The position numbers were made by a program, and so were the translations under genes. A stretch of DNA of 64,000 nucleotides from NCBI RefSeq assembly GCF_029784165.1, contig NC_073695.1:138598285-138662284 (forward strand), written 5' to 3'. Shown in pieces: positions 47,588 to 56,183 of the stretch; within the stretch, counting starts at the first letter, position 1, and each line of letters starts with the position of its first letter. This DNA is from Wyeomyia smithii (taxonomy: Eukaryota > Arthropoda > Insecta > Diptera > Culicidae). A model generated the notes under the pieces. The model was not told the DNA's origin. It was given only the letters and a program-made list of their open reading frames with translations, and ran no database searches.

Positions 47588-48236
47588 GGGTGATACAATT
47601 AAACCTGAACCACTGCTATGCGCGCAGCAGTTGCTACACCAAGCAGCTGCTGAGTCGTTGTCGGACGTGGCCATCGTCTCGGACCCCTACCGCATCCCAA
47701 CCGGAAACGGTAACTGGGTATCGGACGAGTCTGGGGAGACGGCCATTTGCACGACAGGCAGGTCCCCGGTTCAGGAGATTGTGTCGACCTCCAGAGAGGG
47801 ATACGTGATAGCCAAAGTGGACTGAGTATTCTACTGCAGTTGCTATACTCCGCCAAGTTGGTCTACCGAAACGTTCGCACAGATGGTCGATCAAGCAACC
47901 GTGGAACTGACGGGCCTATGGCCGTTGGTGGTTGCAGGTGACTTCAACGCTTGGGCTGTCGAGTGGGGAAGTCGCTGTACAAACCAGAGGGGCCAGGTCT
48001 TGTTGGAAGCTTTGGTAAAGCTCAACTTAGACTTGGCTAACGTTGGTACGAAATGCACCTACAGTAGGAATGGTGCGGAATCGATTATCGATGTGACGTT
48101 CTGCAGCCCGGGACTGATCACGAACTGGAGGGTAGACGACAGCTACACGAATAGCGACCATCAATCGGTCCGCTATGAGGTAGGCGTGCGGAAGCAAGCA
48201 GCGAGTAGGGTCAATATTCCATCCTTCTACGGCTAG
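47584..48236 (+). pseudogene. R1-clade ORF2, endonuclease domain
   Basis: It starts MRVIQLNLNHCYARSSCYTK, overlapping the ORF1 stop by 4 bp (ATGA-like overlap written TGAGGG here), then shifts frame to DVAIVSDPYRIPTGNGNWVS. After a stop at 47823 it resumes with FYCSCYTPPSWSTETFAQMV, PLVVAGDFNAWAVEWGSRCT (GDFN), IIDVTFCSPGLITNWRV and YTNSDHQSVRYEV (SDH). The active-site residues are present, but frameshifts and a TAG at 48234 break it. Confidence 0.8.
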
Positions 48237-48242
48237 AAAACA

Positions 48243-49549
48243 TTGCATTTCGATGCAGGTAGGCAATTAGATGAAAGCACGAAGGGGGTGAACCACTCCC
48301 GGGTGTGGACCCCGGGTAGACCAACGACATACTGGTGGAGCGAAACGATAGCAGGCCTACGCAGTGCATGCCTCCGTGCAAGACGGAGGATGCAACGCCC
48401 GCGTTCCGACGAACAAAGAGCGGAGCGCGATGCCGCATTCAGATCCGCTAAGGCAACGCTTAAGAGCGCAATCAGAGCCATCAAACGAGCCTGTTTCGAA
48501 CGACTATGTGCCAGTGCCAATTCGAACTCTTGGGGTGATGCCTACAGGATCGTTATGACCAAGACTAGAGGTGCGCTAGACCCGGCTGAACAATCACCAG
48601 CGATGCTAGAAACGATCATTCAGGTCCTCTTCCCAAGCCACGAACCAAGTCCCTGGCCTCCGGCTGACGAGTCACCACCAACTGTGAGTGACGGCAGCCG
48701 TGCAGAGGCAGACGACGCGGTAAGGGTGACAGAAGATGAATTGATCGAGATCGCAAACTTCCTGAAGATAGGCAAGGCACCGGGACCAGATGGAATCCGG
48801 AACTTGACCATCAAGACGGCCATAAAAGAAGCGCCCGGGTTGTTCAAGGCGGTCATGCAGAAATGCCTTGACGACTGCCTCTCCCCAGACGTGTGGAAGC
48901 GCCAGAGGCTGGTGCTGTTGCCGAAGGTTGGGAAACCACCAGGTGACCCATCGGCATATAGACCAATCTGCCTGCTGGACACGGCGGGCAAGGTGCTTGA
49001 GAGGGGAATCCTCAATAGACTGGTGAAATATACAGAAAGTGAGAACGGTCTATCAAGCAACCAGTTCGGTTTTCGAAAAGGTAGGTCCACGGTGGATGCA
49101 ATTCTCTCCGTCACCACAACGGCTGAGGTTGCAATCCAACGCAAAATGAGGGGCATTCGTTACTGCGCGATCGACACGCTCGAAGTGAAGAACGCGTTTA
49201 ACAGTGCCAGCTGGGACTCCATAGCCTTAGCGCTACAGAGCCTCAGAGTGCCAACGCCGCTGTACAAGATTCTGTGTAACTACTTTCAGTATCGAGTGCT
49301 AGTGTATAACACAAACGAGGGTCAGAAAAGCGTCCCAGTTACCGCAGGTGTACCGCAAGGTTCCATCCTGGGTCCGGTACTGTGGAATGCCATGTATGAC
49401 GGTGTGTTAAAACTAACACTCCCTCCAGGGGTGGTGATTGTGGGCTTCGCCGACGATATAACTCTTGAGGTCTATGGCGAGTCAATCAAAGGTAGAGTTA
49501 AAGGCCGCGCTATCAATACGCGTAGTGGAAGACTGGATGCACTCCAGGA
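48243..49549 (+). pseudogene. R1-clade ORF2, reverse transcriptase, 3' truncated
   Basis: A long open stretch has APGPDGIRNLTIKTA, WKRQRLVLLPKVGKPPGDPS, YRPICLLDTAGKVLERGILN, NQFGFRKGRSTVDAI, IDTLEVKNAFNSASWDSIAL, TAGVPQGSILGPVLWNAMYD and IVGFADDITLEVYGES. In motif A the usual first Asp position reads V-K-N-A-F-N (the family norm is D-x-x-x-A-F), so a catalytic aspartate seems changed. After about 49549 the open frame continues only by chance into Penelope-like sequence. Confidence 0.82.
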
Positions 49550-49639
49550 GCTTAGGTTTAAAGTTTCTTACTATTTTGCTGTTTAAATTTCAAAATCTGT
49601 GATTGTAACGGTTGCCTTCTCTATGGTGGATTTATGCTA

Positions 49640-50818
49640 CTAAGGAATGGTATCTTGGCTATTGTAAGTTTGGCTATTGCTGTTTGAGCTAATTTTAGGG
49701 GGAGGTGGGCTATTGTTCGTTATACCAGTCAAAAGAGAGGCATAGGCTGTGTTTAGTCCAGCAATGTCTGTTCTCTTTTCGACGGCTTGTTGTGTGGTGT
49801 ATATATGGCACATCTCAAGGAAGGGAAGTGTGTTGGGGGTTCTACTACGGTCAAGGATGGTGGTGTTGTCTAGGTTGAATCTGTGTCCGAAATCAACACA
49901 GTGCTGTATGAGTGCTTTTTTCTCTCTCATCTCGTCTATTGTTGTTGTTGTGTGGGTACCAGCGATAATCTCGTCTATGCGTTTAATATTAGATTTGTAA
50001 CTCAATAGCCTTGTGTTCAGTTTGTTGTTTGTCATGCCAATGTAACAACTGCTGCAGTCGCTACATGGTATTTTGTAGACTACACTATGGTTATCTGTTT
50101 TTCTGAGCGGATCTTTGAGTTTCGAGAGAAATTGGTTGACTGTGTGTGTTTGTCTGTATGCTATCTGGTATTGTGGATAGTCATGTTTGAGCATTTTAGC
50201 CAGTCGTTCTGTTAGCAATGGGACATACGGGACCGAACGATACAGCTTTACCTGTTGTGTGCTACTGGAATGATCTTGAGGCTGTTGCTGGATATGCTGT
50301 TCGGTTGTTGCTGGCTGCATGATGTTCTCGCTGGCTTGTTCTTGTCCTGGACTGGATTGCGGAAATACATTTATTGCCGGTTGCGATGTTGGTGTTCCAT
50401 GTTGGCTGTTGGTTTGTGGATTCTGCTGCAACGGAGGTGGTGGTGGTTCTATAAGTGGTAGTGGGGAAGGTGAAATGTGTGCTGGCGTAGAGTTGACATT
50501 GGATCCCCATCTGCTGTTCATCTTCGAAGTTTGTTTTTGGATTAGTCTGTTTATTAATGTTTTCGGGTTGTTGTTGTTATGCAAGTGCTGATGTATCGTT
50601 TTTGTTTGATGTTGTATGCCGCTCTGCCGTGAGAGCGCCATGACCCGATAAATGAAGTTCCCCGCAGCGTTAACTTTTTGCTGTATTTTGTGGCATGAAT
50701 GGTAGTTTAGCATCCTTCCCGACGCGATTGGTTTGGTGTACCATTCCGTCGTAAGGTGCTGATTTCCTTGGCTAATCACGATCATGTCTAGAAAGGGTAG
50801 CTTCCCTTCTTTTTCCAC
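49640..50818 (-). pseudogene. PLE ORF, RT end, P/Q-rich linker and GIY-YIG endonuclease
   Basis: This 392-residue open stretch starts MEKEGKLPFLDMIVISQGNQ, the end of the PLE RT domain. GRMLNYHSCHKIQQKVNAA follows, then about 90 residues rich in Pro, Gln and Ser (about residues 110-200). It ends with the endonuclease, VVYKIPCSDCSSCYIGMTNN, where the I-P-C and C-Y-I-G-M-T segments are the PLE form of GIY-YIG, and LIQHCVDFGHRFNLDNT further on. The endonuclease part looks undamaged. Confidence 0.85.
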
Positions 50819-52137
50819 CTCAACCGTGAATTGTAACCTTGGTTACTGTCTATTTAACACATCCAACACCTTAGGTACCATAGTTCAGTTAATGCCCTGG
50901 CCAATATTGGTGAAAGAGGGCTCCCCATTGCAGTGCCGTAAATCTGTTTGAATTGTTGATTTTTGTACTGGAAGTAACTGGATTCCATACAGAAACTAAT
51001 CGCTTCCAGAAAACAAATCTAGGTTGATTTTTGCGTCTACTTCTCTCCACCGCTCAATTCTCATCCTGGTGACCAATTCCCTCCGAACACTCGTAAACAG
51101 TGATACCACATCCAGGGAAATTATGATATGGTTCTCTGGCAGGATCACCTTGTTGATCTCGTCACAGAAATCAAACGAGCTGTGTGTGCTGTACGTGCTT
51201 TTGATCGAGCCTGCTAGAATGTTCGCAAAAAATTTTGACAGTCTGTAAGTGGGGGCGGTTGTGTTAGGGATTACTGGACGTAGGGGGAGATTTTCTTTAT
51301 GAGCTTTTGGTTGGCCATAGATGCGTGGACATACGGAATTGTTAACAGTGAGGTGTTTGGCAGTTGTGTAGTCGATCAGCTTTAAATTTTTTAATCTGTT
51401 TGCCAGGTTATTGTTCGTTTTTTTGAATTCCGCTCGTTGGGTCCCTGGTTAGCTTTGCGTGCGTTCCTTCGTCGCCCACCAGTACTAGCATTTTCTCTTC
51501 ATACATTTTCATTTCCATAATAACCGTCCGGTTTCCTTTATCCGACGAAAGAATGCATAAGTCTGGGTGTGACCGAAGGAAATTTTTCGTCTCTCTGATG
51601 GCAGTGTTGCAAAATGCCACCGTAGGGTCGCTTGTGTCGATCTGCGAGTGGAAGCCATGGACAAAGTTTTGTATTATGTTGATGGCTCTGCAACGATTCT
51701 CGTCTTGAGTTCGTTTGTCGGCGTGTGTTCTAATGATTTCTTCTATATCGGCCAGTACATGGAACATCGGAATTTGGTTGACATTTGTCGGCGTTAATGA
51801 AAATTTTGGACCGAGACTCAACAGGGTTCGAGTCTGCGCTGGGACTTGAACCGTTGTAGCGTTGAAAATCGCTTTATCGTTGGTTGTTAACGCTCCTGGT
51901 GCCGTTAGCGTTCGGGCAAGAATATCGCTCAGCTTTTTATGAGCGGTTTTGGTTCGTTTCGTCATTTTAGTTCGGAACGACATAGCTTGCGTTTGCAAAA
52001 AGTTTTGACTGATGTTTTCGTTTGTTATGCTCGATAGTGTTGGCCCCACTTGTTCCATCATCCCTTTTAACTACTTGCTTTTGTTAAAAGCTTGCTTTAT
52101 CTCAATATTCAATATCGCTTTTTTTAATTTTTTGACA
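50819..52137 (-). pseudogene. PLE ORF, N-terminal and RT core, deleted at motif C
   Basis: Read on the minus strand, a stop (TAG) lies before MMEQVGPTLSSITNENISQN. Then come LLSLGPKFSLTPTNVNQIPM, CILSSDKGNRTVIM (the PLE DKG motif), RIYGQPKAHKENLPLRPVIP, HIIISLDVVSLFTSV (motif A) and YGTAMGSPLSPILA (motif B). Directly after SPILA comes sequence that should stand about 50 residues later (LDVLNRQ, then LQFTVEVEKEGKLPFLD); the YxDD box is missing. Further frameshifts lie at about 50880-51020 and 51410. Confidence 0.8.
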
Positions 52138-52142
52138 CATCG
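52138..52142. repeat. 5-bp target duplication, left
   Basis: CATCG, repeated at 53502-53506, flanks the CACAGTG-ended element. Joining the flanks restores the PLE reading frame. Confidence 0.85.
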
Positions 52143-53501
52143 CACAGTGGGGCGACTCCATACAAATGCTGGCCAAGCAAAAAAATGTCTTCAAATAATG
52201 GAAAACACATGTTTTTTTCATAATTTTGGGACGCTGAGTCCGAATTTGATGTTATTTTTGCATGAAAATGTGTATTTTTGACGCCAGGGGAATTTTCATG
52301 TTTTTCATATAAATTATATGAGGAAAATTTTTCGTCGGATTCAATTTTTTGGAGAACACAATGCAATGCATGATGCTTGAAAGACTTTCATATGCCATAA
52401 GAAAACACAAATTTATTATTCAGTTATTAGGAAAATAAAAAAAATCAATCAATTAAAAAATATGCTTCGTAATGGAAATTACTTTGGCTTGGTTTTTTCA
52501 AGGTGAATATATTAAATTGCGATAACATTCTTATTTTTATTCACTTCCACCTTCATCTTCATTTCTGTGTTCATATTCAATACAGTTTTAATATCTTCAT
52601 AGAGAGTTTTCAAAATGCAAATTCTAACTTCAAAATAATAATTCACTATTTGTTCTGTAGAAATCATCAGGCGATTTATTATGTCATAGTTTGTGTTTAC
52701 ACGATTGTTTCTACTTGTGACTGGTATGATACAAAATTAAATTATGATTTTGGTACTCAGTGCTGGTGATACGAAACATAAACAATGATTAGTTTTTGAT
52801 ACTGCGTTAAATATCGGAATATCGATGGGTTAAACTTGTTAATATGAAAACAGTGAGATTAATCATACTGAAACATGTTTGAAAACGTTGTTATTATTAG
52901 ACTAATACGAGCCATTTATTATTCTGTTGACTGTTTGCAGTGTGCAATTCAAATTTACATTTTTAAAATCCGATTTGTGCCGAACACTTGTTGTTTCGCT
53001 TCGAAAGAAGGGTACTCTGCGCAACTCTGCGCAGGATCGGACTAGATGCTTTTGAAAGCATTTTTTCTAGGCAATCGTTTAAAACTAGTGCTAATAGTGC
53101 CAAACCCTGCCGTCTAAACTTAAAACGCTGTTTTATGCAAAAAATACGAAATTTTTTGATTCTGCCTATTTTTTTTGAGTATTTCAATCAGATTATACAT
53201 TATCCAATGATGAGGATTTATTCTCCACTATTTTACAGACAACTTTTCCTTAGACGTCATCAAGATACAAGTTACCCTTGAGGCTCCAGCAAATTTCGCA
53301 ACATTGCATTTTTTTCAAGAAAAACGACAAAAAACGCTGACTCAGTACACTTTGAAAAATCACAGAAAATTCAAATTTTGTCTTATTGCTCTAAAAATTT
53401 GGATTCTGACACTTCAATAGTATACAACTATAGGAAAAATATAATTGAAATGAAATTCGCATTTTCATTTTTGGGTCGATGGCCAGCGATTCCCCACTGT
53501 G
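52143..53501. mobile_element. CACAGTG-ended TIR element (Transib-like, 1.36 kb)
   Basis: Both ends read CACAGTGGGG inward and are flanked by a 5-bp duplication CATCG. Removing the element restores the surrounding PLE frame exactly, which proves insertion. Transib elements have 5-bp duplications and ends starting CAC, related to the V(D)J recombination signal heptamer CACAGTG; both features match here. The word GCTGGCCA follows at offset 26 on the left and 15 on the right. No transposase is seen in the AT-rich interior, so the element is non-autonomous. The Transib assignment is an inference from ends and duplication length only. Confidence 0.7.
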
Positions 53502-53506
53502 CATCG

Positions 53507-53743
53507 GTCTAGCTTTTCTATGCATGTTTCATTTTTTGCGACCATATCATGCAGGCATTTCAGGGACTGTACTATGTGCTGGGAAAACATACCTCGCTTT
53601 CTGCAGTTGATTAGGAACGACTTTCGGCTTTGCATGTTTGCTAGCTTAGAATTCGCAATGGCGTAGCTTTTGAACTTATTGAGCACAGATTCACCATAGC
53701 ATTCAATTATGTATTTATAAAAACTACTATCGGCGATGTTCAT
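53507..53743 (-). pseudogene. PLE ORF, N-terminal part
   Basis: It starts MNIADSSFYKYIIECYGESV and contains RKSFLINCRKRGMFSQHIVQ, a segment typical of PLE N-termini (a basic Cys-Arg helix before the RT). It runs to EKLDRC, where the CACAGTG element begins. On the far side (52137 leftwards) the frame continues with KKLKKAILNIEIKQAF. The region before the start is the pseudo-LTR-like region. Confidence 0.75.
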
Positions 53744-53825
53744 TGATATGGATTGGGAATCGACCGCGTATTGTTATCGGGGTTTTTTTCTTCGGCTCAG
53801 CGGTCTTGCAATTCAAAAAGCAGCT

Positions 53826-53876
53826 ATTTAACTTTGTCCTACGTTTCGACACCGATTGGTATCTTCCTCGGGGAAA
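53826..53876 (-). ncRNA. hammerhead-ribozyme-like motif in the PLE 5' region
   Basis: On the minus strand, CCCCGAGGA is followed by GATACC-AATC-GGTGTC, which forms a 6-bp stem with a 4-base loop, then GAAAC. This is the order of a hammerhead core (CUGANGA, stem II, GAAA), and PLEs are known to carry hammerheads in this region. The core's U4 is C here (CCGAGGA), so activity is doubtful. Stem I/III pairing was not worked out. Confidence 0.45.
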
Positions 53877-54065
53877 CTATATTTAAATGAGTTGACTATT
53901 TTAACAATTTTCATTTTTACATACATTGCCTACCTACAAGTTCTAGCTTTGTTCCGCGTCCTACTGTTTTTTAAAACATATAACTGTGTGTTTTGTATCG
54001 TTCGATAGTGACATTGGTGGATTGGCTAAATTTGAAAAATTGTTATTTTAAAACTATCATTTTTA

Positions 54066-54352
54066 GCTTAGGTTTAAAGTTTCTTACTATTTTGCTGTTC
54101 AAATTCCAAAATCTGTGATTCTGGCGGTTGCGTTCTATATGGTGGATTTATGCTACTAAGGAAGGGTATCTTGGTTATTGTCAGTTTGGCTATTGCTATT
54201 TGAGCCAATTTTAGAGGGAGATGGGCTATTATTCGTTATACCAGTCAAAAGAGAGGCATAGGCTGTGTTTAGTCCAGCAATGTCTGTTCTCTTATTGACG
54301 ACTTGTTGTGTGGTGTATATATGGCACATCTCAAGGAATGGAAGTGTGTTGA
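54066..54352 (-). mobile_element. PLE 3'-end copy, tandem partner
   Basis: The sequence from GCTTAGGTTTAAAGTTTCTT to CACATCTCAAGGAATGGAAG repeats 49550-49836 in the same orientation with a few per cent difference. It encodes the end of the endonuclease ORF (FLEMCHIYTTQQVVNKRTDI, then GLNTAYASLLTGITNN). It directly precedes the 5' region of the main PLE copy. Confidence 0.8.
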
Positions 54353-54593
54353 AACACCATGAAACATGAAACATCAACATCGCAACCGGCAATAAATGTA
54401 TCTCCGCAATCCAGTCCAGGACAAGAACAAGCCAGCGAGAACATCATGCAGCCAGCAACAACCGAACAGCATATCCAGCAACAGCCTCAAGATCATTCCA
54501 GTAGCACACAACAGGTAAAGCTGTATCGTTCGGTCCCGTATGTCCCATTGCTAACAGAACGACTGGCTAAATGCTCAAACATGACTATCCACT
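54353..54593 (+). mobile_element. PLE internal fragment, inverted
   Basis: The plus strand encodes QPAINVSPQSSPGQEQASEN, then VKLYRSVPYVPLLTERLAK, which is the P/Q-rich linker and following part of the PLE ORF. It equals the reverse complement of about 50190-50400. The inverted junction with the 54066-54352 piece at about 54353 suggests a rearranged, partly inverted insertion. Confidence 0.8.
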
Positions 54594-55050
54594 AGGCTGT
54601 CCCAAAAAAAATCGATGTTGAAAAAGTCAAGGTCAATCAGCAACTGCACCCCACTCGAATTCGCCACCCGAGGCCTTCAGTGATATTTTGGCTCAGCGGC
54701 ACATACCAAATGGCCACTTGAACACTAGCGAACAACAACAACGAACCATAACCAGCAACTAGACCCCGCACAATACCTCCAGGACCCGAGGATACAAGCC
54801 CCTGCCCCAGCTCATGACATCGGCCATTCGAAGAGCACCAGACGACCATTCAACAACAAAACACTGATTGAAAAATTCATGCTAGTTTTAAGTTAGACTT
54901 AATTTCAGCTCGTAGTCTGCAGCGAGGATAAAAAATTTGCTTTTAGTTTTTAAGTCACCAGATATAATTGGCGCCGTTAAACATTAAATTGTATTTGTGC
55001 CGTGTCAAATAAATGATATATGAGGAAAAAAAAGTCAAGGTGCTCAGACC
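54594..55050. mobile_element. retroelement 3' fragment in a short unknown repeat
   Basis: A 395-bp piece (54634-55028) is flanked by the 13-bp duplication AAAAAGTCAAGGT (54621-54633, 55029-55041) and ends in an A-run. Its end, GTGCCGTGTCAAATAAA, and the GCTCGTAGTC word upstream match the 3' UTR of the I/Loner-group element at 55841, so it is a 5'-truncated relative. The flanking sequence TAGGCTGTCCCAAAAAAAAT looks like the end of another element, which I cannot name. Confidence 0.65.
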
Positions 55051-55828
55051 TAAATTTCTATTTATTTATTTCGTCAAGCAAATGTAGACTACAGTTATAA
55101 TAATACAATGTTTTCTTATATTCTATACATTATTTCCAGTAATTAGTCGTTTTTTTATTTGATTTCTGCCCATGGTGATGTCGATATTTTCGCAGTGCTG
55201 ATTATAGTTACGCATCATGCGATTTATTGGGCCATTTTTTGAGTAGTTTGTTCTGTGAGAATTTTCCGAAAATATTTTACGATTTCTTAATCGACGACTG
55301 GGTGCATAAAAATTTAGTTGTGACAATAATTTAGCAGATTGCACGCGTTGAGAAATAATGTCATTGATAAAATAAAGCATTGAAAGATCGCGGCGTTCTT
55401 TAAGTGCTTGTATGTCTATAAGCATGCAGCGTGCTTCATATGATGGTAAGGGAAATGCTGTCCAATTTAGCTTACGAAGCGCGTACAAAAGAAATTGTTT
55501 TTGGGCAGATTCAATGCGTTCTTCATGTGTGGCAATATAGGGATTCCATACAATGCTACAGTATTCCAGAATTGGTCGGACGTATGTAATATATAATAGT
55601 TTGATTGTATATGGGTCTTGAAAATTGTGACCGAAGCGTTTTATAAAGCCCAGCATACTATTTGCTTTGTTGATAATTGTATTATAATGCTCTATGAATG
55701 TAAGTTTGGAGTCTAAGATTACGCCTAGGTCCCTTACGATTTTGCATCTTTCTACTGGTTGGTTTGCTAAGAAAATGTTTGTAGCTGGTGTTATGTTTTT
55801 CTGCTAAAGGCTATTGAATTACATTTTT
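55051..55828 (-). pseudogene. CR1/L2-group RT C-terminal fragment (host of the intact I/Loner copy)
   Basis: The minus strand has LNIKKCNSIAFSRK, then after a 1-bp shift KIVRDLGVILDSKLTFIEH, NSMLGFIKRFGHNFQDPYTI and YVRPILEYCSIVWNPY, the thumb/C-terminal region of a CR1/L2-type RT, ending at 55123-55125. The 3' end has an AAATAAATAAATAG tail near 55055. The I/Loner element at 55841-61983 entered it just upstream. Past 61996 the frame continues for a few residues (NIILQ). It is distinct from the element at 22-27 kb. Confidence 0.75.
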
Positions 55829-55840
55829 TAATGTTGAGTT
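55829..55840. repeat. 12-bp target duplication, left
   Basis: TAATGTTGAGTT, repeated at 61984-61995. It delimits the full-length I/Loner-group copy B. Confidence 0.85.
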
Positions 55841-56183
55841 TTTTAGTTTTAAATTAGTTTATTTGACACGGCACGATACATTTTCTGTTTTACTGAGCCA
55901 AGTACAATTCGTTTTAATTCTACGTTAGCAGGGAAAAGAGGGAGGCCTTTTCTTTATTCTCGCGGCCGACTACGAGCTAGTGGGGATTTAAGGTGAGAGG
56001 AGGGGAGATACAATTTTGACTTAAAACTATTTTGGAACTTTGTTTTTCAACTGGTAGAGCAATTGTATTCTTGTTTGTTGTGGGTTCAAAATATTTGTGT
56101 AAGCATAGTTGCGGGCTCTTCGTTTCCGTGTCTTCGGCATAGCATATTTGTATCCTTAATCTGACAAATAGACAAAGAAAATT

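Larger units (their letters stand above)
47265..49549 (+). mobile_element. R1-clade non-LTR element, internal part
   Basis: It begins within ORF1 just before the zinc knuckles and ends within the RT domain, where a Penelope-like 3' end abuts it. Both ends are therefore truncated. It carries the parts missing from the R1-clade fragment at 34144-36095, with a short overlap around AAGGCCCTGAAG. Orientation is the same. Whether they were one element cannot be decided by eye. Confidence 0.75.
49550..54065 (-). mobile_element. Penelope-like element (PLE), main copy, damaged
   Basis: Minus-strand order: 5' pseudo-LTR-like region (53744-54065) with a hammerhead-like motif, N-terminal ORF (53743 down), RT region (52137-50820) and a C-terminal GIY-YIG-type endonuclease (about 50090-49750), then the 3' end near 49550 in GCTTAGGTTTAAA. 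A CACAGTG-ended TIR element interrupts it at 52143-53501. A second 3'-end copy lies directly upstream (54066-54352), as in the partial tandem arrangement common for PLEs. Stops and an internal deletion make it non-functional. Confidence 0.82.

Noticed and set aside
49550..49586. R1 reverse transcriptase C-terminus
   Set aside because: After the junction the frame runs on for a few codons through Penelope 3' sequence; the residues do not fit the R1 family.
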